Of a stretch of 64,000 nt of DNA, positions 1 through 9,158 are shown piece by piece. Both the position numbers and the translations under genes were made by a program. A model generated the notes under the pieces. It was not told where the DNA came from and searched no databases. It saw only the letters and a list, made by a program, of their open reading frames with translations. Position 1 is the first letter of the stretch, and each line of letters starts with the position of its first letter. Origin of the DNA: Gordonia sp. SID5947 (GTDB taxonomy: Bacteria; Actinomycetota; Actinomycetes; Mycobacteriales; Mycobacteriaceae); NCBI RefSeq assembly GCF_009862785.1, contig NZ_WWHU01000001.1, forward strand, positions 2,232,001 to 2,296,000, read 5' to 3'.

Positions 1-848
1 ATGACGCTCGATCAACTCGAGCATCTTCGCCGGGTCGAACCGCCCCGACAGTACCTGGGTCGCACCACACAGCAGCAGGAACGACATGTTGATGAGGGCA
101 TGCGCGTGGAACAGCGGTGACACCACGACGGTCGCGGCATCGCCGGGAACCACCCCCGGTTCTCTCCGTCGTCGCGCGGTCGTAGCTGGACGTAGCCGTC
201 GTCACCCTCGATCACCTCGTGCCCGGCGCGCCAGCCGATCATCTGGGTGACGTTGCCGATCACGTTGCGGTGCAACACCCGAACACCCTTGGAGACACCG
301 GTGGTGCCGCCGGTGTATGCCAGGTGCGCAACGTCGGCGGGGGTCACCGACGTGGTGGGCGCGGTGGAATGGCCTGCGGTGAACTCCGCGAGCGTCACCA
401 CTCCGTCTGGTGGCGGCGGTGCATCGGCTTGTGCAAGTACCACGGCACGAAGCCGAGACCCCTGAGCCGCGTCGAGCAAGCGTCCGAGTTGCTCGGCACC
501 GGTGAACACCGCCACTGCGCCGGTTTCCACCAGTTGCGCCCGCAAACCGGGAACTGGTTGGAGAGGATTGACCAGAGTGACCGTTGCCCCGGCTCGTAGT
601 GACCCGTAATAGGCGAGGACGAACTCGATGCTGTTGGCCAGATGCAGCAGCACCACATCACGGTCGCCCACGCCGGAGTTCCGTAGTGCTGCTGCGACAC
701 GAGCTGTTTCGAAGTCGAGTTCGTCGTAGCTCAGTATCCGTTCACCGTCGATCACCGCGGCTCTCGCTCCGTACATCCGTGCCATGCTCGGCGGCACCGC
801 AGCCATCGGGACGTCCGGATAGTGCAGTTCGGTGGACGCCACTCTCAT
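1..848 (-). CDS. AMP-dependent acyl-CoA synthetase, partial and frameshifted
   Basis: N-terminal part of an ATP-dependent acyl-CoA ligase (ANL superfamily) that would activate a carboxylic acid as its CoA thioester; the rest lies beyond base 1. The AMP-binding P-loop is seen as YTGGTTGVSKGV near residue 173. The frame breaks at a C5 tract (153-157). One extra G on the coding strand restores GVVPGDAATVVVSPLFHAHAL and leaves the frame open to base 1. The start codon overlaps the stop of the upstream dehydrogenase (ATGA), so the two are probably translationally coupled. The family is clear; the substrate is unknown. The frameshift is inferred to be a sequence error. Confidence 0.8.
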
Positions 849-1609
849 CGCGGCGCCATACGGATGGCACCGTCCAAACGGATCGTCTCGCCGTTGAGAT
901 AACTGTTCTCCAGGATCGAGACCGCAAGCTGCCCGAACTCCGACGGCTTTCCCAGCCGAGACGGATTCGGGATGCTGGCGGCAAGCGACTCGCGGACGTC
1001 CTCGCGCAGCCGAGCCAGCAATGGCGTGTCCATCGTGCCCGGCGCGATCGTGTTGACCCGGATGAGTTTGCTCGCCAGATCGCGCGCTCCCACGATCGTC
1101 ATACCGACGATCCCCGCCTTGGAGGCGCTGTAACTGATCTGCCCGATCTGCCCCTCGAATGCGGCCACCGACGCGGTCAGCACGATGCTGCCACGCTCAC
1201 CATCGAGTTCATCGAGCCGCGCCATTCGTTCGGCACCCAGCGAAAGGGCGTTGAACGAGCCGACAAGGTTCAGCTTGATCACGAACTCGAAATCATCGAC
1301 AGAGCCCGCCTTGCCCTCCTTGTCCAACAAGCGCAGCCGTCGTCCGGCGCCCGCGCAATGCACCAGCCCTCGCAGGCCGCCGCGCTCGTCTGCTACATCG
1401 AGTGCGGCGGCGAACTGTTCACGATCGGTGACGTCGGCGGGGGCAAAGCCGGCCGACGACCCCAGCTGTTCCGCCACGGTCGCCCCGTCCGACGTGGGCA
1501 GATCGATGAGGGTGACCTGACCACCGGCGTCGACGATTCGGCTCGCGGTCGCGAGGCCCAATCCGGACGCGCCGCCGGTGATGGCGAACGACTGTCCTTT
1601 GAGTTCCAT
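845..1609 (-). CDS. Short-chain dehydrogenase, 3-hydroxyacyl-CoA dehydrogenase type 2 (HSD10-like)
   Basis: A 254-residue NAD-dependent SDR. The glycine-rich cofactor motif is TGGASGLG (11-18) and the catalytic set is Ser147, Tyr160 and Lys164 (YSASK). The motifs ADVTDRE, TASVAAFEGQ, NTIAPGTMDTPLL and a C-terminal NGETIRLDGAIRM follow human HSD17B10 and bacterial 3-hydroxyacyl-CoA dehydrogenases closely, so the likely reaction is 3-hydroxyacyl-CoA to 3-ketoacyl-CoA in beta-oxidation. It lies between a thiolase and an acyl-CoA synthetase on the same strand, which would supply the step before and the activation step. Short or branched acyl-CoA is plausible. Confidence 0.88.
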   Translation of the reverse strand: MELKGQSFAITGGASGLGLATASRIVDAGGQVTLIDLPTSDGATVAEQLGSSAGFAPADVTDREQFAAALDVADERGGLRGLVHCAGAGRRLRLLDKEGKAGSVDDFEFVIKLNLVGSFNALSLGAERMARLDELDGERGSIVLTASVAAFEGQIGQISYSASKAGIVGMTIVGARDLASKLIRVNTIAPGTMDTPLLARLREDVRESLAASIPNPSRLGKPSEFGQLAVSILENSYLNGETIRLDGAIRMAPR

Positions 1610-1655
1610 TGTGTTCCTTCAGGTTTGGTTGGGATCTTGATACGCCCGGCGATGC

Positions 1656-2789
1656 TCAGACGAGTTCGACGATGGTGGCGTTTGCCATCCCGCCTGCTTC
1701 GCACATCGACTGCAGGCCGTATCGGATCCCGTTGTCACGCATGTGATGGATCAGTCTGGTCATCAGGATCGCACCTGAACCACCGAGCGGGTGACCGACG
1801 GCGATGGCACCACCGAGCGGGTTGATGCGTGCCGGGTCGGCACCGGTCTCGATCTGCCACGCGAGTGGTACCGGGGCGAAGGCCTCGTTGATCTCGAACG
1901 CGCCGATGTCGTCGATCGAGAGACCGGAGCGCTTGAGCGCCTTGGCAGTCGCTGCGATCGGCCCGGTGAGCATGATGACCGGATCGTCACCGGCGACCAC
2001 CGATGTGTGCACCCGCGCGATCGGCGACAAGCCGAGCTCCTTTGCCGTGTCGCTGCCCATCACGAGCAATGCCCCGGAGCCATCGGATATCTGAGAGGCA
2101 TTGCCCGCGTGGATGACACCGTCTTCTTTGAACGCCGGTTTGAGCGTGCTCATGGACTCGACGGTCCCGCCGCGTCGAATGCCCTCGTCACCCTCGAGAA
2201 CGCCGGTGAGCGGGGCGAGCTGTCCGTCGAAGGCTCCGTTGTCGGCCGCAGTGGCGGCGAGTTCATGCGAGCGCAGGGAGAACTCGTCGAGGGCGGTGCG
2301 GCTCAATGCCCACTTCTCCGCCATCATCTCGGCGCCGACGCCCTGACTGAACCGGTCCACGCCATAGCGGTCGAGCACCGTGGCGGGCTGATTCTCACCG
2401 TTCGGTGCGGCACTGCCCATCGGCACACGGCTCATCGACTCGACGCCGCCGGCGACCACCACGTCCTGTTGGCCGGAGATCACCGCCGCAGCGGCCATGG
2501 CCAGTGCCTGCTGACTCGACCCGCAGGCTCGGTTGACCGTGGTACCGGGCACCGATTCGGGCCAACCGGCCGCCAGAACGGCGGTCCGAGCGACGTTGCC
2601 TGCCTGCTCGGAGGTCTGACTGACGCAGCCCCACACCACGTCATCGATCACCGACGGGTCGATGCCGGTCCGTTCGACGAGAGCTTCGAGCACATGCGCC
2701 GACAGCTCGGCGGGGTGGATTCCGGACAGGGCGCCACGACGGCGGCCGATCGGAGCGCGGACGGCGTCGACGATCACTGCATCACGCAT
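1656..2789 (-). CDS. Acetyl-CoA C-acyltransferase (thiolase)
   Basis: A 377-residue degradative thiolase that cleaves 3-ketoacyl-CoA with CoA. The acyl-accepting Cys89 is in VNRACGSSQQA; the catalytic His is in GHPLGGSGA and the second Cys in CEAGGMANATI near the C-terminus. I chose the start at 2789 because an AAGGAAG ribosome-binding site lies just upstream and the protein then begins MRDAVIVDAVRAPIG, typical of the family; an upstream in-frame ATG at 2837 adds 16 non-conserved residues. It is first of the minus-strand beta-oxidation trio and is divergent from two acyl-CoA dehydrogenases. Confidence 0.9.
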   Translation of the reverse strand: MRDAVIVDAVRAPIGRRRGALSGIHPAELSAHVLEALVERTGIDPSVIDDVVWGCVSQTSEQAGNVARTAVLAAGWPESVPGTTVNRACGSSQQALAMAAAAVISGQQDVVVAGGVESMSRVPMGSAAPNGENQPATVLDRYGVDRFSQGVGAEMMAEKWALSRTALDEFSLRSHELAATAADNGAFDGQLAPLTGVLEGDEGIRRGGTVESMSTLKPAFKEDGVIHAGNASQISDGSGALLVMGSDTAKELGLSPIARVHTSVVAGDDPVIMLTGPIAATAKALKRSGLSIDDIGAFEINEAFAPVPLAWQIETGADPARINPLGGAIAVGHPLGGSGAILMTRLIHHMRDNGIRYGLQSMCEAGGMANATIVELV

Positions 2790-3134
2790 TGAACTTCCTT
2801 CTACTGATGGTGCATCGGTTTGCTGTGGTGAGGTCATCGGGCCCCATTCGAATCGACCACGACGCCGGTTGGATCACAAGTCGATTCACGCTCACGGTCG
2901 GATAGGTCGAACCTATGGCTGCCGCCGGCCGCGTTCGCACCGACGTGACGAGCCCTCGGTTTCACAACGCCGTGACCACGCATCATTGGCTTCCGCTAAC
3001 GCATCGATAGCCGATCTCGGCGTTCCATCGCGCACCACCGGACGGCATGCTGAGAGGGTTCACCGGTGTGCCGCCATACCGTCGGTCACCGCGACCGCCC
3101 GCCTTAGACAAGGCCCGCAGAAGAGAGAGGTCAC
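2790..3134. other. Divergent intergenic region
   Basis: A 345-bp gap between the thiolase operon and the acyl-CoA dehydrogenase pair. I see no convincing coding sequence. It must hold both divergent promoters and contains the short inverted repeat at 2902-2916. Confidence 0.6.
2902..2916. promoter_or_regulatory. Candidate operator, 6-bp inverted repeat
   Basis: ATAGGT-CGA-ACCTAT, perfect 6-bp arms around a 3-bp centre, between two divergent acyl-CoA catabolic transcription units. The position suits a TetR- or GntR-type repressor, but no regulator gene is adjacent and the match is to no consensus I can name. Confidence 0.3.
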
Positions 3135-4331
3135 ATGGCCCGCCTCGCGCAGACTCTGGGTTTGACCGAGATCCAGTCCGAGATCGTGGCGAATGTTCGC
3201 CGGTTCGTGGACAAGCAGATCATTCCGTGTGCGCAAGAACTCGAGCATGCCGATGCCTATCCGCGCGACATCGTGGACGGGATGGCCGAGATGGGGCTGT
3301 TCGGGCTGATGATCCCGCAGGAATACGGGGGTCTCGGCGAATCGCTGTTGACGTATGCGCTGTGTGTCGAAGAACTCGCACGGGGCTGGATGAGTGTGTC
3401 TGGGGTGATCAACACCCATTTCATCGTCGCCTACATGGTCCGCCAGCACGGTACCGACGAGCAGAAGCAGCGGTTGTTGCCCCGGATGGCCACCGGCGAG
3501 GTGCGCGGTGCGTTCTCGATGTCCGAGCCCGAGCTCGGCTCGGATGTGGCAGCCATCAAGACCACGGCAACCCGCGGTGACGACGGCGACTATTCGATCA
3601 CCGGGCAGAAGATGTGGCTGACCAACGGTGCCACCTCCACCCTGGTCGCCGCGCTGGTACGGACCGAGGAAGGCGCGGCGAAACCACACAAGAACCTGAC
3701 CACGTTCTTGATCGAGAAGCCGGCAGGCTTCGGGGAGGTGTTGCCCGGGCTGACGATCCCGAAGAAGCTGGACAAGATGGGCTACAAGGGAATCGACACA
3801 ACCGAACTCGTCTTCGACGGCTACCGGGCGCCGGCCGCCGACATCCTCGGCGGGGTGCCGGGCAAGGGTTTCGGGCACATGATGGACGGTGTCGAGGTGG
3901 GGCGCGTCAATGTGTCGGCCCGTGCCTGCGGGGTCGCGCAACGTGCCTTCGAGTTGGCGGTGCGCTACGCCCAGCAACGCTCCACCTTCGGCAAGCCCAT
4001 CGCCGAGCATCAGGCGATCGCGTTCTCCCTCGCCGAGATGGCCACAAAGGTCGAGGCCGCGCATCTGATGATGGTCAACGCCGCCCGGTTGAAGGACTCC
4101 GGCGACCGCAACGACGTCGGCGCCGGTATGGCCAAATATCTGTGCAGCGAATACTGCGCCGAGGTCACCCAGGCATCGTTCCGCATCCACGGCGGCTACG
4201 GCTACTCAACCGAATTCGAGATCGAACGACTCATGCGCGAGGCCCCCTTCCTCCTCATCGGAGAGGGCACCAGCGAGATCCAGAAACAGATCATCAGCAA
4301 AGGACTACTCCGCGACTACCGCGAGAAGTGA
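3135..4331 (+). CDS. Acyl-CoA dehydrogenase
   Basis: A 398-residue FAD-dependent acyl-CoA dehydrogenase introducing the alpha,beta double bond of an acyl-CoA. Flavin/substrate motifs AFSMSEPELGSD and MWLTNG are present, and the C-terminal IHGGYGYS and LIGEGTSEIQ elements carry the usual catalytic Glu before GTS. An AGAGAGG ribosome-binding site precedes the ATG. Only 11 bases separate it from a second acyl-CoA dehydrogenase, so the two are co-transcribed and may form a heteromer, as is known for several actinobacterial FadE pairs. Here both look catalytically complete, so independent enzymes are also possible. Confidence 0.9.
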   Translation: MARLAQTLGLTEIQSEIVANVRRFVDKQIIPCAQELEHADAYPRDIVDGMAEMGLFGLMIPQEYGGLGESLLTYALCVEELARGWMSVSGVINTHFIVAYMVRQHGTDEQKQRLLPRMATGEVRGAFSMSEPELGSDVAAIKTTATRGDDGDYSITGQKMWLTNGATSTLVAALVRTEEGAAKPHKNLTTFLIEKPAGFGEVLPGLTIPKKLDKMGYKGIDTTELVFDGYRAPAADILGGVPGKGFGHMMDGVEVGRVNVSARACGVAQRAFELAVRYAQQRSTFGKPIAEHQAIAFSLAEMATKVEAAHLMMVNAARLKDSGDRNDVGAGMAKYLCSEYCAEVTQASFRIHGGYGYSTEFEIERLMREAPFLLIGEGTSEIQKQIISKGLLRDYREK

Positions 4332-4342
4332 GGGGAAATACC

Positions 4343-5500
4343 ATGCAGCGCAGCATCTTCACTGAAGACCACGAAGCCTTCCGCAAGACCATCCGCGACT
4401 TCATCGCCAAGGAAGTGGTACCGGAGTACCACGAGTGGGATAAGCAGGGACACCCGCCGCGCGAGTTCTACAACCGGCTCGGCGATCTCGGTGTGCTCGG
4501 CATCGAGGCACCCGAGGAGTTCGGCGGTGGCGGCGTATCGGACTTCACCTATTCGATGGTGATCTCCGAGGAGACCTCTGCTGCCGGCGTCACCTTCGGG
4601 AGCTACTCGGTGCACAGCAACCTCATCCTCCCGTACCTGATGGAGCACGCGACCGACGAGCAGAAGCAGCGTTGGCTCCCCGGGTTCTGCTCCGGCGACA
4701 TCATGTTCGCGATCGCGATGACCGAGCCGGGCACCGGATCGGATCTCGCGAACATCTCGACCACCGCGAAACTCTCCGAGGACGGCAGCCACTACGTCCT
4801 CGACGGCGCCAAGACGTTCATCACCGGTGGTGCGCTCGCCGACCGGATCCTGGTGGTGTGCCGGACGTCGCCGTTCGACACCGAGAACCGTCGCGCCGGG
4901 TTGTCGATCCTCGTCGTCGACACCGCATCCGAGGGCTTCGAGGTCGGACGCAAACTCGAGAAGATCGGCCTGAAGGCCTCCGACACCGCCGAATTGTCCT
5001 TCAGCTCGGTCAAGGTGCCCGTGGAGGACCGCCTCGGTGACGAGGGTGCGGGCTTCTCCTACCTCACCCACAATCTCGCCCAGGAGCGGCTCACCATCGC
5101 CATCGGTGCGTCGGCAACCGCAGCCGCCGCCGTGCAGCACGCGCTCGACTACACCAGGGAACGAGATGTCTTCGGCCGGCCGGTGGCGTCGTTCCAGAAC
5201 ACGAAGTTCGTCCTCGCGGAATGCTCGGCGGAGGTGGAGGCGATCCGGCATCTCGTCGACCGGGCGCTCGAACTGCACAACGCAGGCGAACTCTCGGTGC
5301 CGGATGCCGCGCGCGCCAAGCTGTTCGCAACCGAGACGGCCGGACGCGTCATCGACAAATGCCTGCAGCTACACGGCGGATACGGCTACATCGTCGAATA
5401 CCCGATCGCGCGGCTCTACGCCGACACCCGGGTCTCCCGCATCTACGGCGGCACCAACGAGGTGATGAAGACGATCATCGCGAAGGACCTCGGCCTCTGA
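4343..5500 (+). CDS. Acyl-CoA dehydrogenase
   Basis: A 385-residue acyl-CoA dehydrogenase of the long-chain/isovaleryl subtype: IAMTEPGTGSDLA and TFITGG flavin motifs, and IYGGTNEVMKTIIAKDL at the C-terminus, where short/medium-chain enzymes carry Glu before GT. The likely catalytic Glu is instead the one in LAQERLTIAI on helix G, as in long-chain and isovaleryl-CoA dehydrogenases. The start follows a GAGGGGAAA ribosome-binding site just after the stop of the preceding dehydrogenase. Probable role: first oxidation of a long or branched acyl-CoA, working with the divergent dehydrogenase and thiolase genes. Confidence 0.9.
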   Translation: MQRSIFTEDHEAFRKTIRDFIAKEVVPEYHEWDKQGHPPREFYNRLGDLGVLGIEAPEEFGGGGVSDFTYSMVISEETSAAGVTFGSYSVHSNLILPYLMEHATDEQKQRWLPGFCSGDIMFAIAMTEPGTGSDLANISTTAKLSEDGSHYVLDGAKTFITGGALADRILVVCRTSPFDTENRRAGLSILVVDTASEGFEVGRKLEKIGLKASDTAELSFSSVKVPVEDRLGDEGAGFSYLTHNLAQERLTIAIGASATAAAAVQHALDYTRERDVFGRPVASFQNTKFVLAECSAEVEAIRHLVDRALELHNAGELSVPDAARAKLFATETAGRVIDKCLQLHGGYGYIVEYPIARLYADTRVSRIYGGTNEVMKTIIAKDLGL

Positions 5501-5558
5501 CCGGCAACGCCCGAAACACGCGGGTTTGATCGTTCGGCCCGCAGGCTAGGCTCGGGGA

Positions 5559-7572
5559 GTGTCTGTCTACGAGCACGGATTCGCGCGGGTGACCGGGGCG
5601 GTTCCAATCGTTTCCATCGCCGACCCGGCGCGCAATGCCGAACGAACGGTCGACGCACTCCGCGCAGCCGCCGACGACGGCGCCGCATTGGTCGTGTTCC
5701 CCGAACTCGGGCTGTGTGGTTACAGCATCGACGACCTCGTGCAGCAGGACGCCGTCCTCGACGCGTGCCTCGCCGGACTGAAGACCGTGGTCAACGCGAG
5801 CACCGGATTGCGCCCGCTGATCACCGTCGGCCTGCCGCTGGTGGTCGGCGACGGTCTCTACAACTGCGCGGCGGTCGTCCACGACGGCGCGGTCCTGGGC
5901 GTCGTGCCCAAGTCGTATCTGCCGAATTACCGGGAGTTCTACGAGCAGCGGTACTTCTCGGCCGCCCGCGACGCGGCCGTCACCACCGCGTCGGTGCTGG
6001 GCGCGGAGGTACCGTTCGGCCCGGATCTCATCTTCGAGGCCGACGATCTCCCCGGTTTCGCCGTGCACGTGGAGATCTGCGAGGACGGGTGGGTACCCAT
6101 CCCCCGAGCACCTGGGCGGCTCTGGCGGGCGCGACCGTACTCGCGAACCTGTCGGGCAGCCCGGTCACCGTCGGGAAGGAGTCCTACCGGAAGTCGCTGT
6201 GCACCAGTCATTCCGCGCGATGCGTGGCCGCGCACGTCTATGTCGCCGCGGGATTCGGTGAATCCACCACGGATCTCGGTTGGGACGGCGACGCCTTGAT
6301 CTCAGAGAACGGCACCCTCCTGGCGCGCAGCGAACAGTTCTCGATGACCGATCAGCGCATCACCGCCGACATCGACCTCGACCGGCTGCGGCAGGAGCGG
6401 ATGCGGATGATCAGTCTGCGCGATCAGGTGGGCGACTTCGCCGAGGACCTGAAACCGCTTCGCCGCATCCGGTTCCACCTCGGCGCCACGGAGGAGGTCG
6501 ACGACACACTGCTCCGCGAGGTGGCGCGCTTCCCGTTCGTCCCCGCCGATTCGGCCGATCGCGACTTCCGCTGCCGGGAAGTCGGGAACATCCAGGTACA
6601 AGGTCTGGCGGCCCGCCTCCGTGCGACCGGGATCGAGAAGATCGTCATCGGTGTCTCCGGCGGCCTCGACTCGACCCTGGCACTGTTGGTCGCCATCGAC
6701 ACCTTCGACCGTCTCGGCCTGCCACGCGAGAACATCCTCGCGTACACGATGCCCGGATTTGCCACCGGCACCGCGACATTGCGTCGCGCTCACGTACTGA
6801 TGGATTCGCTCGGAGTCACCGGCACGGAGCTCGACATCCGCCCATCGTGTGAACAGATGCTCGCCGACCTCGGGCACCCATACGCCCGTGGCGAGAAGGT
6901 CTACGACATCACCTTCGAGAACGTCCAGGCCGGCGAACGGACCTCACATCTGTTCCGGCTCGCCAATCATCACGGCGCCATCGTGCTCGGTACCGGAGAC
7001 CTGTCCGAACTGGCACTGGGATGGTGCACCTACGGCGTGGGCGACCAGATGTCGCACTACAACGTGAACTCCTCGGTGCCGAAAACCCTGATCCAGCACC
7101 TCATCCGGTGGATGATCATGACCAGTGCATATTCGCAGGAGACCACCGACACGCTGACCGAGATCCTCGACGACGTGATCTCCCCGAGTTGGTCCCGGCA
7201 GGTGACGACGGTGCGATCCAGAGCACCGAGGAGACCGTCGGACCCTACGAACTGCACGACTTCTTCTTGTACTACCTGACGCGTTTCGGATATCGCCCCG
7301 CGAAGATCGCCTATCTCGCGTCCCAGGCGTGGAGCGACCGGGACCGGGGAGCATGGTCGGACATGATCGTCACCCACCGTCGCAACGAGTACGACAGCGC
7401 AACCATCGAGCGATGGCTCGCGGTGTTCCTCAAGAGGTTCATGAGCAATCAGTTCAAGCGCACCGCGATGCCCAACGGCCCGAAGATCGGTTCCGGTGGA
7501 TCACTGTCGCCCCGCGGGGACTGGCGCTCGCCGTCCGACGCGAGCTCACGGGTCTGGCTCGACAGCCTCTGA
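5559..7572 (+). CDS. nadE: Glutamine-dependent NAD+ synthetase (two frameshifts)
   Basis: Final step of NAD synthesis, ATP-dependent amidation of deamido-NAD with glutamine as ammonia donor. The N-terminal nitrilase-type glutaminase domain shows the Glu-Lys-Cys triad in [23 protein letters not shown] and EICEDGW; the C-terminal synthetase has the [12 protein letters not shown] pyrophosphate loop. GTG start at 5559. The frame breaks at the C5 run 6101-6105 (one C missing before STWAALAGA) and again near 7185-7187 (one G missing before ELVPAGDDG). Correcting both gives about 671 residues, normal for actinobacteria. A double natural knockout is unlikely because the enzyme is normally needed for growth. 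Confidence 0.9.
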
Positions 7573-7597
7573 GACGACTCCCCGCCCGTCACACAGA

Positions 7598-8998
7598 TCA
7601 GTCACACCTCTCGAGCAACTGCTTGAGCTGCTCGTCGAAGGCGCGGGCGATCGCCTGGACATCCGGGGCCTGATCGGTGCAGGCGAGAATGCCGACATTG
7701 AGCTGGCCGTCGGCGGAGAAGACCGTGATGTTGAGTCCCAACCCATGGAAGATCGGTCCCAGCGGATACACCGCGGTCACACGTGATCCCAGGAAATAGA
7801 GCGGGAAATCGGGACCCGCGACGTTGGATACCAGGACATTGAACACCGGCGGATGCGACAGCGAGAGCCCACGATCGCCGTAGAGCTTCATGACCGTCGA
7901 CATGGTGGTCCCCGGCGCGAACTGTGCCCACGCACGGAGGATGTTGGCATCGATGTCGGCGTGATGTTCCTTCGACTTCCGCGCCATCTCGGCCGCTTGC
8001 TCGACCCGCTCCACCGGGTCGTCGAGATTCGACGGCAACAGTGTGAACATCCCGGTGACCTTGTTGGTGCCATGGGTCACCAAGGTGCTCTCGTCCGCTC
8101 CGTGCACCGACACCGGCACCATGGCGACCAGAGGCTGATCGGGGAGCTCGTCGTGCTGTTCGAGGTAACTGCGCATCGCGCCGCCGGTGATGGCGAGCAC
8201 GACGTCGTTGATCTTGACACCGAAACGGTTCTTGACCCGTTTGACGTCATCGAGCGAGAGCTGGGTGACAGCGAGTGAGCGATGCGGCGTGATCGGCGCA
8301 TTGAAGCGGGTACGCGGCGCCTGGAACGGAGCCGGCATCGCGGTCTTGGCCCGGGTACGGCGAAACCACTCGATCGGCACTCCGACGGTCTCCGGGAGGA
8401 GTCGGGCCATGGCGATCGGGCGCTGGACAAAGTAATTGACCGCTCCGGTCAGCGCCATCGTGGTGCGCGACGACCCGCCGGCGGTCTGCTTCAACTTGTC
8501 CGCATCGAGGTCGGGCGCCTCCGGTGTCATGGTGCAGAGTTCGGCGAGCAGATCCGCGCTGGTCACCCCGTCCACCCCGGCATGGTGCATGCGGAGCATC
8601 GCGGCGACCTTGCCCTGCGCGAGTCCCTCGATGACCCACAGCTCCCACAACGGCTTGCCACGGTCGAGGGTCTGGCCTGCGAGGTGGGCGCACAATTCGG
8701 CCACCTGCTCCTCCCCGCCCGGGGCCGGCACCGCGACACGATGGACGTGACGTTCGATGTCGAAGTCCTCGTCCTCGATCCAGACCGGATGGTCGATGTT
8801 CAGGAGCGAATTGTCCAGCTTTCGCCGGAAATTCGGCATCGCGCCGATCCGCCGCTCCAACTCGTCGCGCAGTTTGAGGAAACTGTAGCCACCCGGCATC
8901 GTGCTCGGATCGATCTCGATGAGACCGATGACATGCATGAGCTGCGACCTCGTCTCGAGATACAGGAACGACGCATCGAGCCCACTGAGACGTTGCAT
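7598..8998 (-). CDS. Wax ester synthase/diacylglycerol acyltransferase (WS/DGAT)
   Basis: A 466-residue acyltransferase of the bacterial WS/DGAT family, making triacylglycerol or wax esters from acyl-CoA plus diacylglycerol or a fatty alcohol. It starts MQRLSGLDASFLYLE, typical of the family, and has the active-site HHxxxDG as MHHAGVDG. The conserved C-terminal LVSNVAGPDFPLYFLG and GLGLNITVFSADGQLNVG segments are also present. Length matches the family. It is alone on its strand with a 160-bp upstream gap shared with the divergent glutamate decarboxylase gene. Mycobacteriales usually carry many paralogues, so which lipid it makes is open. Confidence 0.93.
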   Translation of the reverse strand: MQRLSGLDASFLYLETRSQLMHVIGLIEIDPSTMPGGYSFLKLRDELERRIGAMPNFRRKLDNSLLNIDHPVWIEDEDFDIERHVHRVAVPAPGGEEQVAELCAHLAGQTLDRGKPLWELWVIEGLAQGKVAAMLRMHHAGVDGVTSADLLAELCTMTPEAPDLDADKLKQTAGGSSRTTMALTGAVNYFVQRPIAMARLLPETVGVPIEWFRRTRAKTAMPAPFQAPRTRFNAPITPHRSLAVTQLSLDDVKRVKNRFGVKINDVVLAITGGAMRSYLEQHDELPDQPLVAMVPVSVHGADESTLVTHGTNKVTGMFTLLPSNLDDPVERVEQAAEMARKSKEHHADIDANILRAWAQFAPGTTMSTVMKLYGDRGLSLSHPPVFNVLVSNVAGPDFPLYFLGSRVTAVYPLGPIFHGLGLNITVFSADGQLNVGILACTDQAPDVQAIARAFDEQLKQLLERCD

Positions 8999-9158
8999 GC
9001 ACCCTCACCCCTTGCGTTACTGAGCCGCCGCCGACCTCGCGATCCGCCGACCTCGACATCCTCCATCATGCGCGCACAGGCGAACAGCCCGGGCGCGCTT
9101 GCACAATCATGCCCGACGGATGAGCCGATCAGGCAGCGTTTCGGTTTAGGTTGAGCCG

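Noticed and set aside
4316..5278. Long open frame antisense to the second acyl-CoA dehydrogenase
   Set aside because: Shadow of a GC-rich gene; no domain resemblance, while the sense frame is an intact enzyme.
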